Part shown: positions 12,506-23,510 of the stretch, piece after piece
Numbering within the stretch: the first letter of the stretch is position 1
Layout: each line of letters begins with the position of its first letter
Source: Dissophora ornata
Taxonomy: Eukaryota; Mortierellomycota; Mortierellomycetes; Mortierellales; Mortierellaceae
Direction: 5' to 3'
Assembly (NCBI GenBank): GCA_025201705.1
Contig: MU616612.1
Location: 1 to 64,000 of the forward strand
Length of the DNA: 64,000 nucleotides
Notes under the pieces: model-generated
What the model saw: the letters and a program-made list of their open reading frames with translations, nothing else
The model's database searches: none
Told to the model about the DNA's origin: nothing
Made by a program: the position numbers and the translations under genes

Positions 12506-14881
12506 TCAGGATAATGTGCTTTGATCAAGACGCGTATCGGAAGGACGGACTGTCGTGAGTGAAGAGTAAAAAGGATAGAACGAATCACAGACACAGGACA
12601 CGAAAAAGTAGCGAATAAAAAAACTGAAAGGAGGGCACTGGATACGTCTCTTGTTTATGGATTTTAACTGGAAGGGAATACGCTTTGTGCAAGAAGAACA
12701 CAAGAGGATAATGAATGGATGGATGTATGGATGAAAGGGGGACAGAAGGGGGGAAGGTGGGGAAGGTGGGGGTGAAAACACGCAGGACAAAGTAAGGTTG
12801 GATGACAGGATGGAGGGACGGAGTGGATAGGAGGGTAGAGTAGAAGGTGAGCAGGGCGAGAGAGAAGAGCAGACGGAAGTGCGAGGGGAAGGGTGCGAAT
12901 GGGGTCAATGACTCCAAGTCTATTAATATTGAACAAAAGTGTGTGTGGCCAGCATGAGCTACAAGGAATTCTCGCGTGGAGGACGTGTCGAGTCAGCGCT
13001 CGGGAAAGTAGAAGGGGGGGGGCGTATGCGGGGTGCACAAACGAGGACCTTCTCTCAAGAACTATGGATTCTGTATGACGGCGGGCGATGAAGACGCAGA
13101 AATGAGAGTGGAGGAAGAGGGTGGATCGCGAGGAATGAGAAGCAACCCCGATTATGCTTGCTGTTGACCACAATCTTCGAGTACGTTTATTCTTCGAAGT
13201 GTCCCGCAATGGTAAAAAAATACACGATGGACCTTTGGAATGTGGTGCATGTGCGGAACAAGATGGATAGTACGTTTCAAGCGACAAATGCGGGACAGAG
13301 ACCATCGGGTCTGCAGAGAGGAACCATGTGGGGTCACAATACGGACAAGATCGAGTTACCGCAGGCAAGCATACGTTCCTTTCCCACATCAAAATGGTAG
13401 AACAAGTCAAAATAACGAGCCAGCACCACCACGATCCTTTCCTAGCTCCTTTCAACAAGCACATCTCATTTACTTTGAGCACGCTGATGTGATCCTGGGG
13501 GGGGAAGAGGCCGAGAGAAGCGAGAGAGAGGGAGATCATACCCGATCGCTTTGTTGGGCAACACGGATGAAAAGAGAGAGAGCTGTGGTCAACAATGTCA
13601 TGATGCGCGAAGGGATGAGTGCATCTCAATCTGCCCTTAGCACCTCCTTTCCCTCCTGTCCTTTCCACGCAATACACACAAAGCAATAGTAACAAAAGGG
13701 CGTCAAAAGGAACACTCCAAAGAAAATAAATAGGAAGTCAGAGAGAACAGGAAAAATAAGCGACCTCCTTTTACCATCATCAATCTCAGACCTTCCTGAG
13801 AATTCCATAGTCATGCTGGAAGCCAATCTCGACAGCAGGCAGACCGATCGAACAAAGAAAAACAAGCGCAAACTAGCGATTGGCCGGTGTGAAGTACGGT
13901 TCTACCTGGTTCAAGCCTCCAAATGGCCATTTATGTGAAGTAACTCGCACCCTGAACCCGAGAGAGAGGAGAGAGAGAGAACCCCGAAAACCACTTCAGG
14001 GCAGGACCTAGTGTCCATCCATCCATCCCTTTCTGCGGGACAGTGGGCTTGGAAGTGATTCCTGTATGTATCGTTTCCTTCAGACTTTAGTCTCGGTCTC
14101 GCCATGGTCTCTTCGGACTTGAAGGGATGTGGCGAGGGAGAAAGGGGAGGGGGGGACAAGGGGACAAGGGGACAGCACGAGCAATGCCTTACAGAACGTG
14201 TTTTCTTAGTTTTATTTTCCCTCCCTAGAGCTCGACTTGGAGATTGGGCTTGAGCGCATCATTATTGACAGACGCAAGAAACGCCACCAAATACACCTGG
14301 ACCACAGGCTTGTGCGAGCCATGGCAAGGTACTCTCTCCACTAATGTGCACGTGCACGGCGTAGGCGACAACGCGTGTCGCCTACATCGCCATGACTCCA
14401 ACATGATGGAACCAACGCTGCAGAATGGCTCCCTCGCAGTCTGTTCACCAGCATGTGACAACTGTCAAATCAATGTTTGCGCCTCTCTCCAAAGAATGCA
14501 GTTGTATCTGTTGGGTGCTTACAGGGCGGTATTTAGCTGTTAACTTTTACTGATTCTGAGCATAGCAGTAGAAGGCGATGGGCGATAGAAATCAGCATAC
14601 CGTGCTACAGCCACGGCCTTGGATAGGTCCATTGCGAGACTTGGAACAAACTCCACTACGCACATCTCTGCATCAACAAGCATCCCATTCTGAACCCGCC
14701 AACCTCCCAACTCCATCTCCTCTCGCATTTGCATTTGCTGCATCCTTCAGCAGTTTCCCCAATAGATCTATTGCATCAGTCCCCCCCCCCCTCTCCTAGG
14801 TTCCCCTCTCTTTCGGCTCCACTCCTGTCCACGTATCTATCTTCCCTCCCCTCCTCCACCACACAGCTTTACCTTACACCC
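12506..14881. other. Gene-poor 2.4-kb intergenic region
   Basis: No convincing exon here. The region holds the promoter/leader of the APSES gene (a purine-rich stretch at 12600-12900 on the plus strand) and of the hydrolase gene at 14882, whose final 150 bases are strongly CT-rich with a run of ten or more C near 14780. Long open stretches on the minus strand (12664-13695) are compositional, lack an ATG-led conserved protein and look non-coding. A palindrome and hairpin lie at 14346-14385. Confidence 0.4.
14346..14385. repeat. 12-bp palindrome with E-box core next to a perfect 10-bp stem hairpin
   Basis: GTGCACGTGCAC at 14346-14357 is a perfect 12-bp palindrome centred on CACGTG, the bHLH E-box. 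Three bases later, GTAGGCGACA (14361-14370), a 5-base loop ACGCG, and TGTCGCCTAC (14376-14385) form a perfect 10-bp inverted repeat. It is 500 bp upstream of the hydrolase start. It could be a regulatory site; no function is shown. Confidence 0.55.
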
Positions 14882-17800
14882 ATGAGTCCGGCCAGTAACA
14901 GCGCCTCGCCTTCCCCTCCCCCTACTATTAGAAGGGTCAGTTCAACGCCTCCTTCCCTATCAAACCCCGCCACAAGGAAAAGTTCGCTGCCTGTACCAGA
15001 TCTCCTCTTCGGCAGCAAAGTTGAAGCATCTATATCTGCCACTGTAAGTTCATGAAATGACACGAGGATGCGATCTGATGTTGATGTTGATGTTATACCC
15101 CCTTTTCCTTCCGAGCAACTCACGCATCATCCTCCGATCTACTCTAGAGCGGCAATAGTCTTAATGGCGAAACACCAGTAAGAGCCGCAGTTAACAGTAG
15201 CGCCTCACAATCCTTGGAGAGCATCATTCGTAAGTCCAGCAATGCCAGCTCGTCCACCAAATCCACATCAATCGACAAGAGCACAGCGACAGCTGATCAG
15301 GAAGCAACCGAGAGACCTAGCGCAGTCGAGAGGGACTTGGCAACAACCACATCCGAGAGCACAGCCTCATTACAAGTTGCGCCACCATTCATTGGCACAG
15401 TACTTGAGGGTCACGCATTCACACCAATCCCAACGTCGCCTGTAGAGAGTGCGGCTCCTCCTGTCGAGAATACACCCACATCCCATCCGACAACAACAGT
15501 TGAAAAAAGTGCAAGTTCCAGTGGCGACAGCGCAATCGATAAGAGGTCGTCCTTGAGCGCATTCGCCACATGGTGGTCAGGGGGGAATTTCACAGCTCTT
15601 AATTCCACCAATCTGATCACTGCCTCGGAACACGGGAAGATATATACCCAAGAGCACGGACTTGCCCCAACCACATCCTCTGCAGTCGCCACGCCTTCTC
15701 CTTCGTTGGTAGCAACCCCTGCCTCGCTTAGCACAGCAATATCCAAACCTACGACCCACGACATCATGGAGTGGGAACCGTCAGGGCCAGAGGCAGCCCT
15801 TGTACAAAAAGCACCTATACAAAAGTACAGATCTGCTCGCCCGGCTTCATCATCACTACCGTCTTCACTACCGTCCTCACCCCCTCCATCAGCAACATTT
15901 CCGGCATCCATGATCAAGCACCGCTCCAAATTGACGACTTCAGTTGGAGAACGCCGGGGGTCTACCTCCTCAGCTCAAGGCTCTTTGACCTCGATACTCT
16001 GGAGTAGACTTGCTGCCAGTCAGGATAATGTTGTCAGTACAGAGGCTCCTTCAGATTCCAAGGATAAGATGACGGGTCAAATTACCCCAGTTGTTGTAGC
16101 TCAGGAGTCCGCTTCCATGGATATGGATATTGACCAAGTGACCAAAGATGGTCTTGCTATTGCCCGTGTACACGCTAAAGGCACAAACTCACCAGCAAAT
16201 AGCGGGAGGAAGCGATGGTCGTTGTTTAGTTATGGCCCCAAGGACGAGGATGAGGACGACGAAAGCTCGCCAGTTGCGAAGCTCCGGAAAAGTGGCGATG
16301 TTCTTATTGAACAAGAGTCGAGGCCTGCTAGTGTCAAAGGGACTGTCAATTCAACAACGACGCAGGAACCTCCCAATGACGCCACCTCTGCTGGATCGCT
16401 TTCGAAATCGTCGCCACCAGCTTCAACTACAATCAAGATTGAGCTTGCAGAGCTTTCAGATGAGGGTGGACCTGTTGCGCCGGCTCTCGTTGGTACGTCT
16501 GAGTTGAGCGTGGTTGTGCTACCGGGGGTCACCGTACCCAAAAAGGACTCAGCCCCCACCTCATCCGGAACACTCTCCAGTAGCACTTACAGCTGGCTAT
16601 CTATCATTCCCGGACTTGGCACCAAGACAGAGGATGCGAATTCAGCAGCGAATCAATTACGCGTCAGCGGCCAAGTCACTGATTATGAGGAAGGCGAACG
16701 TAAAGATGTGAACGGGAATACAATCAAATTCAATGAGAAACCTGACGGACGTAGAATAACCGAAATGGCCGAAGCTAAAAACGTGAAAGAGGCTCTTATT
16801 TCGAAGGATGAGCTCAGAAATGGCCCCAAGGACGGACAGACATTTGCCCAGCTCAAGGAGCGCTATGATAAAGAGGCCAACATTACCAAGGAAGCTAGCA
16901 AGGCAGTTGCCTCGCTCTCAAAAGTCCTTTTGAAGAAGAAGAATGTAGTCCTGCCTGATTATTATGAGCAGTACCCGGATGTTCGGCGAAGCCTGATTTC
17001 TCTTCCGCTAGGTCCTGTAGACATTCCTGTACAGGAGCCCATACACGAACGATCGTCGTCTGTTATGAAGAGCGCTGTCAATGCCCTTAGCTCTATCCTC
17101 TTCTCTAAGCAAACCCCGGAGCAACCGGCGTCTCCCACGAATTGCGATTCCATTCATCAAGGCACGAGGGGGATCAAAAAAGTGGCAATTATCGGCGTAC
17201 ATGGATGGTTCCCGGTGAAGCTGATTCGATCCGTGATTGGGGAGCCAACTGGAACCAGTAAGAAGTTCTGCGACGAGATGGACTTGGCTCTCAAGGACTA
17301 CTTGAAGTTACATAATGTGGAACTCGGAGACGATGATATTACGCTCATTCCATTGGAAGGAGAGGGTATAGTCATGAACCGGGTCGAGCTTCTATACCAA
17401 AACCTTGTCAAGAATGAAACATGGAAGAACGCCCTTCATGAAGCCGACCTTGTTTTGGTCGCAACCCACTCTCAGGGCACACCAACTAGCACGCTTCTCA
17501 TGGCCAGACTCATAAATGAAGGCATGATGCGTGTACAGGAGGGTGACCCAAAGATGCAGCGCATAGGAATTCTGGCCATGGCAGGGATCTCCCACGGTCC
17601 ATTCCCGTCTTTGAAAGGAAACCTGATCGTGCGATGGTTTGAAGCCGAGGCTGCACAAGAACTGTTCAAATTCATGGACTCTGAAACGGAGATTGCCCAA
17701 AAATATCGCGAGGCTCTACATACGGTGCTCACTTCTGGAGTCCGCTTCACTGTGGTAGCCTCGATGGAGGACCAAGTTGTCCCGCTGTATTCTGCAATCA

Positions 17801-18413
17801 TGACATCGACCCATCATCCCTCTATCGTGCGCGCGGTATACATTGACGGAACCAGCTATCAGGACGACTTTTTGACAAATCTGATCTCATTCTCGTTGAG
17901 GCTCAGAAACTCTGGCATGGATGATCACGGCGTGCTTGTGCAATTGAGCGAGGTCTTGGCAGGAAGTATTTATGGCGAAGGTCACTCTACCATTTATGAA
18001 GAGCGAGAAGTCTACATGTACGTCCAATCTCTTCAATCTCTTATCGCAGAAAGCGACGTTCGACGAAGGATGGTTTCTTTATTACGACGCGTTTTACTAA
18101 ACTATCTATGTTCCGGTGTTTCTGGTACTTTAGGCTAGCCATCCGCGCGTTGCTCGAGCCCCCCGAAAGCCTGACTTCCGAAATGGCTAGAAGCGAACCA
18201 ATTATGCACCCATTCCACGCCAAGCAGAATCTGAATCCGTTCTATTTGCCGTGGGGAATGCGTGGAGTCGTGGATGAGATCAAGGCACTTGGCGACGAGA
18301 TCTTGAACGAAGAGATGGAACGACTCAAAAATCTCTATGACGAATGGAACCCTGTAAGCAAGGGCATGAAAGAGATCAAATTTAGACTGGAGCCAGTTCG
18401 CTCCAGGCTGTAA
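14882..18413 (+). CDS. Large putative alpha/beta-hydrolase (lipase-like) with disordered N-terminus
   Basis: Three exons (14882-15043, 15148-18017, 18134-18413) give 1103 aa. Residues 1 to about 560 are Ser/Thr/Pro-rich and probably disordered. A hydrolase domain starts near residue 733 with IKKVAIIGVHGWFPVKLIR, a beta-strand plus HG-type oxyanion turn. Near residue 828 follows VLVATHSQGTPTSTLLMARL, where THSQG fits the nucleophile elbow G-x-S-x-G with Thr replacing the first Gly. Downstream VVASMEDQVVPLYSA supplies the expected acid (Asp), and the His could be in DDHG or GEGHS. The C-terminus (FYLPWGMRGVVDEIKALGDE) is conserved-looking. It resembles an uncharacterised fungal hydrolase group to which I recall S. 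pombe mug180 belonging; substrate unknown. No signal peptide. AATAAA follows at 18466. Confidence 0.72.
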
Positions 18414-18465
18414 TATTCAGCAGCTACTTAGAAGGAATCGCAACAGCACATGCATATCACCCTGT

Positions 18466-18471
18466 AATAAA
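18466..18471 (+). terminator. AATAAA polyadenylation hexamer of the hydrolase gene
   Basis: First sense-strand AATAAA, 53 bases past the TAA stop of the hydrolase at 18413. Confidence 0.4.
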
Positions 18472-18860
18472 TATTGTATAAGTACACCAGAACTTTTACT
18501 CCGACTTGTACTCGGGCTGTCAGGCGTCGTTATCCCGCTGTTGTAGTTGAGGTAATGGGCAATGGACTGCCATGGTTTACTTGCAGAAGATTGAGTTCCT
18601 TGACTCTGTCCCTCATTGTACAAACTGCTGCCAAAGATATCACGCAAGTAGTATGCCTTGAGGATGAGGTGCTCTTTCTTGCTCTCCTTCCTATCCTATA
18701 GACTAGATTGATCTTCGTAGCTCTCCTAGAATATCTTACTAAGGCGATGGAATCCTACGAGCAATTCTACAAGCTATGGTCTTATTTCTATCAGAAATAA
18801 TGATCGGTAAATTGTTTGCCAGTTCTGACAGTGCGTCCTCTACTTCCCTGTTTCCGGTGA

Positions 18861-19760
18861 TCACAGTATTGTATCTTGAAGAAAAAGACTAATTATTTTT
18901 CGTGTGCGAATCGCTGCTTTTGTTTCGTCGTCTGCCTGTGATAGCAAATCCCCTGAAAATCCTGCTAAATAGGACATCCAACTGGGGGTGTATATTGTAA
19001 TTGGTATGTCTGCTGTCGATCCATAAACTTGAGGCGCTACCCGGCGTAATGTACAGGTGGCTATATGCCCGAAGCCACTCCGGACTTGGGCATCCTGTCT
19101 CTTCTTTTTAATAAAGATTCTTGTTCCATTGCTCACCGGAAACATCGAGCATCGACCTGGCTCAAGAAGAGTGTCTCCGTTATTAAAGCCCGCTGTAATC
19201 AGATAATTGAACTTTCGTGCACCGATTACCAGCTTTGAAGTGGTTGTAATTGTCGCGAACATGAGTTGTCTTAAGGCCGCCAAGATACTGTGTTGTTTCC
19301 TCATCAGTTGGTACACTTGAGAATAAGACTCTGCATGAGGGTCCTCCAGTGAATCTTGATTGTATGTCTCAGCACATGTAATCTTGAACCTTTGTGTACC
19401 CGTGACAAGGATTGCCCCAACAATTCGTTCTAAGCCTGTGGACCCAGCGTCTTCAATTACAGAAAGACGTTCCGGGGTCAAATACTCATGAGTTCTTCAT
19501 CTATTGAATGCTTCTCGCGGTCCCCAGAGACGTTTTGTGATCGCTGTTATGATATATTCATCAATGCGATATGGACTACCGTTTATAGACTCGATTGTAG
19601 ATGCAACGACATTGGCTGGTACATCCAAACGTAGTCTCCTGTAAGCTGCAGCGTCATCCTCGGTGTCCTCTTGTGTCCGTTTCCTGGGTGTTGCTCGTCC
19701 CTTTCGAATAGATTCATCTCCTTGCTCTACGGCGAGTAAAGTAAATTTTAAATAATACAA
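18861..19760 (-). pseudogene. Unknown gene interrupted by an in-frame TGA
   Basis: Two minus-strand open stretches, 19497-19760 and 18861-19481, are in the same frame and separated only by one TGA (AAT AGA TGA AGA ACT) at 19497-19499. Read across it, the product would be about 290 aa. The N-terminal part is charged (QGDESIRKGRATPRKRTQED). The rest looks like a folded domain (LERIVGAILVTGTQRFKITC, LTPERLSVIEDAG, KLVIGARKFNYLITAGFN). I do not recognise the family. The 5' end is probably an intron acceptor (CGCCGTAG before AGCAAGG, near 19734), so an upstream exon may exist. It could be a decayed gene, a short active gene ending at the TGA, or a sequencing error. It sits in the same island as the transposase remnant at 20191-21442. 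Confidence 0.42.
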
Positions 19761-20190
19761 AAAAATTAAAAAACAGCAGCGCCCATCAATGAAAAATGAC
19801 CAGATTCCTACAAAAAGCGGGCATTGTCATTTACGACTGACAATAACCATAATCATTACCTATCGCGTAAGTCGTGTTCGCATTTGTTGTGGGACAGAGA
19901 AGGAATAGAAGGATTGAGGTGAGCAATGTGGTAGGGAAGATAGGACGATTAAGGAAGGGACCAGATAGTTGAGAAGGGATGGAGGAGACCAGATGGCAGT
20001 GGAGGGTTGGAAGGAACTGATGATTAAGGAGGGAACTGATGATTGAGGATGATTGTTAATTTGTAATGAAAATAGCTCACAGTCTTGCTGTCTAGAAAAT
20101 TATTTACTGCGCCCAGCATTCTTCAGCCCTACCAACGCGCTTTGGAAGCACTGAGTACTGCTGTTTTCATGTTGACACACAAATGAGTAC

Positions 20191-21442
20191 GTGGAAAGAC
20201 GTGGTGCAAAGTCTAAGAATACTACTGCTCCTCGGCCCGCAAAACAACCCTGTCGATTCCACGAGCTAACTAGAGCATATGGCATGTGTGGTCAGTCTAA
20301 AGGTAGTCGAGGAAGCCAACAAAGTTTCGTCCTTCCACAAGGTGTCCACAATCACTCTCTTCCCCACCCAATTCGCCTAGGTGTAGTGTCACAGAGGGAG
20401 CTTACAAGAATCGTACGGACAGCCTCTGAGGTTCAGCCCATTCGTCTCAGAATGGGATCAGATCCAACGCCGCCAGTTACCGAGCTCCACCCTTGCCTCG
20501 CAAACCTTTCCCGCCTGTGGCACCATCGCTGAACCATCCTCCAAGAGGCTAGAAAGGATTCATCGCTAAGCGCAATCCTTGCTCTTGAGGAGGGAGTAGG
20601 AACTACCCTGACCCGCTCCTCCAGCCTGATATCCGAGGATAGTCACATGTCTATACAAACTGCCTTCATGATGGAAAGGACTCTGGACATTGAAACTTGC
20701 ATGCAAAATGATTCGGTTTATGGGTTTATCAACGACATGAGCCATGGCGAAGTCAATGTCACCTTTACATCGGCGTACTGTCCGGTCATCCAGAATACCA
20801 TGCCTCTTGTCATATCGATCATGTATAGAAAGTCTGCCATTCACTATTCAAAACATTTCCGGCTTCAAGGAATGACGTGCGACTTTTTTTGATGCGGGGC
20901 GCGCCAGATTCGAGACGGCTATCCAGACTTACTATAACATTGGTGAGGACGAATCGATTAATCTAGACCACCATTATTGTTTTTACGGGGTTCATTACAA
21001 GCGTTCCGTGACAAGGGTCCGAATAAACACGTCGATCATACCACAAGAGAAGGAGTTCGAATTCTACAAGGCAGCGCTTGAGTTGCCGAAGCGTCAGCTC
21101 TCCAAAGAAACGTTTGAGGCCCTGGCGTCCGATATGTGCAGGAACTTCCCAAGAGCCAAGAACTGGCTTTCATGGTACCTTCACCCTTCTCGAGGCAAAC
21201 ACATCTTTTCTTCACTAGGGGAGAGCTCACTACTTGGACTCTCCAAGAACACCAATGCACAGGAAAGCTTGGGCAAACTTTTTCAGTATTCTGCTGAAGG
21301 AGACACACTCTCGGCTGGCCAGGCTTACAAACATGTCTATCGCTTTATTACGAGGTTCGAGTACGACTACAAGGCTGCCAAGTTGGGAGTTACCCTGCAA
21401 TATGGGGCGCCGCCAACTGCCAAGAGAATGAGGGAACCATAG
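20191..21442 (+). mobile_element. Decayed Mutator-like (MULE) transposase remnant
   Basis: One plus-strand reading frame is broken twice. An in-frame TGA lies at 20530-20532. At 20884-20890 a T-run of 7 shifts the frame, so that GMTCDFF is followed one base later by DAGRARFETAIQTYYN. The first part has a zinc-cluster-like segment with GVHNHSLPHPIRLG, as in FLYWCH/WRKY-GCM1-type N-termini of MULEs. The middle (GFINDMSHGEVNVTFTSAYC, then an ISIMYRKSAIHY helix) and the end (HYKRSVTRVRIN, NWLSWYLHPSRGKHIF, NTNAQESLGKLFQ) resemble a DDE-type core. The C-terminus has a basic tail ending at 21442, and further broken coding-like pieces run to about 21790. I found no terminal inverted repeats by eye. 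The family call is by pattern; a host gene derived from such a transposase is the alternative. Confidence 0.5.
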
Positions 21443-21978
21443 GCATGTTAGAGCCTGTGGATGAGGAAGAGAATATCAATGACACCAGTGAAGAGGAAAG
21501 ACGTCGAATGTGGCAAAGGCGTTGACAAGGTGAATGAGACAGATGTGAAGGATGGGGAGGATCCCATACCCTCTCGGTCTACACATCAAGTACGTCGCGC
21601 AGGAGAGCTTACTATCGAGATGGACTTTCCACAGATGCTGTGGGAAGGAAAAGTCCACCGCCAACGTGCCGTACTTGCCGCTCCGTGCTTTATCCTTCAT
21701 CAAAGATATGGATCAGTATAACGTTCTACTATCTCAAAGAGGCACGCATCAACGGGGCCACACTTACCCCAGACGAAAAAGGCCAGACTAGTGCTGCCTA
21801 TGAAAGCGAATAAATGGAATGTGGAAGCGAGTTGGGAGTGTAGGAGTGAAATATGGGATGGATGATCCAGACTGCCATTTGAGTGGACCTATTTGACCTG
21901 GCGGCAACTCCCAAATTTAGCATATTCAACAGCAGACAAACCCACCAGGCAACGCATTGCCTTTTGTGACATCAGAAC

Positions 21979-23134
21979 ATGGACTTCACGATTCCCCGAT
22001 CCTCGGCTTCAATCCTGGCAAGCAATCGCTGGCGTGTTTTTCTGCTCATCTCTGATTGTATTTCTCGCGACGCGGCGGTGATTCCCAGAAGTACTAACCC
22101 ATGACACGTCTTTTTTCGAATCTCGCCAGCTTGTAGGTCATGCAGGCATCGGGAAACGAAGGCTCGCTTCATACATTCGCTCAGAAATCACCCCACAGAT
22201 CGTTGCTTCAAGGCCAATACACAACTCTGAGTCTATCGCAGCTGTAGCTAAAGGGACTGCATCAAAAACATCCAACACAGATGTTACTTTCAGGACTGCA
22301 GAGACAGTTCCCCTTCAGATCCCTCCTCCTAACACAGGCATCCCAACCCTGACTCTCTTCCGGGATTTCAATACAGAAAGCTCCAGCAAGAAGCCATCTA
22401 CAATAACTGGGACTGTTGTTGACTCTATAGCGCGGTATGATCTGATCCTTTTCATGGTCAACATGACGAACAAGGCGTCGTGGAATGAATGCAAGGCTGC
22501 ACTCCTCCAGCTAGACCCAGGCTGGTTCCTCGGTCGATGCGCTATCGTTGTTACTCGAGGTTAGTCTTCTGCTGCGGTGGAGGCGGTGGTACTTCATGGC
22601 GCTTTGTGCACCAAAAAAAAGTACAAGCTAATCGAGCAAAATTTTTCCTTGAACGTTTCCATGGCAGTGGCCGTTGTCTCCAAATATGCCTTCGACAGAG
22701 ATGATATTTCAAATTTTGTCGACATATTTTACGACATACCCATAGCCTGGACTAATTTGGAAGTGGATTCAGAAGCTGCTTTGACGGCGCTTCAGATCGT
22801 CAGGCTATTAGAGATTGGTGCTGGATACAGGAGACGGGGAGGTAACAGCTCCCTTGCCAGCTTATCAAGGACGTCCCCAGCAACAGCAGCAGCAGCGCTA
22901 GCCGCTACATCATTCACAGGCGGAGCGACAGTAAGACCAAAAACCCCGGCTGGAATGGCGGCGTCGCTGTCCTCCTTGTCAAGCGGTGCATATGTAGGGT
23001 CTAATCTTGGAAGCCGTATGACCTCGACATATCTGATGACGAAGAGTCCTGAAAAATATAACCTCCAGGAAACGACGCTGCCGGATGAGGAAGTCTTGAG
23101 TAGTGCGGTGGCCGAGCTATATGGAGGACAATAA
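21979..23134 (+). CDS. CENPM: Centromere protein M (CENP-M) homologue
   Basis: CENP-M is a pseudo-GTPase of the inner kinetochore (CCAN, CENP-H/I/K/M group). The two 3' exons, 22137-22559 and 22668-23134, match human CENP-M in order. RYDLILFMVNMTNKASW and LDPGWFLGRCAIVVTR correspond to human RIDLIVFVVNLHSKYS and VDASFFLGKVCFLATG. Across the second intron, IPIAWTNLEVDSEAA and LQIVRLLEIGAGYRR match LLYCDLEVEGFRA and VLQICAGHV. The intron 22560-22667 (GTTAGT to GGCAG) keeps the frame. Exon 1 is less certain: ATG at 21979, exon 21979-22057, donor GTATTT, acceptor TTGTAG at 22136, giving 322 aa. A CAG acceptor at 22129 is an alternative that would restore LVGHAGIGK in a different upstream frame without an ATG. 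The P-loop-like region GHAGIGKRRL is suggestive. The C-terminal 110 residues form a Ser/Ala-rich extension absent from human CENP-M. AATAAA overlaps the stop. Confidence 0.82.
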
Positions 23135-23135
23135 A
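23130..23135 (+). terminator. AATAAA hexamer overlapping the CENP-M stop codon
   Basis: The end of the gene reads GGA CAA TAA ACC, so AATAAA spans the TAA stop (23132-23134). If used, cleavage would leave an extremely short 3' UTR. A later signal could be the real one. Confidence 0.3.
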
Positions 23136-23510
23136 CCTTTTTTTCTATCACCACGAACACCATGGTAGCATTTTGTCATCTGCTGGGTCACGTGTGGTTA
23201 TGATTGCCCGCTCCACGGAATTGCCCGCGGAGCAAGCGCGTCCGCCTTTTGTAAAGAACACCCCTGCTATACAAGTGTGATACGGGAGAGCCCATCAATT
23301 GCCGTGAGCGGGGAAGGTATCGTATGTGTGCTTGAACATTTATCCCGCTTCAACCCTCCTCTGTCCGAACGAAGATTCTCATATAAAGGACAATCTGCTG
23401 ACCTTCATAATCCCCATTCACATAGACACCTCCCCCAGCCTAACTCGTCCCTCTTGAAATATAACTCACAAATCAAAAGGAACTGCACACGTAGCAAGCA
23501 CAATCTAAAC

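Noticed and set aside
12664..13695. 343-codon open stretch on the minus strand
   Set aside because: Lies in the long leader/promoter of the APSES gene, translation is Pro/Ser/Leu/Cys-biased without domains, as expected from pyrimidine-rich DNA.
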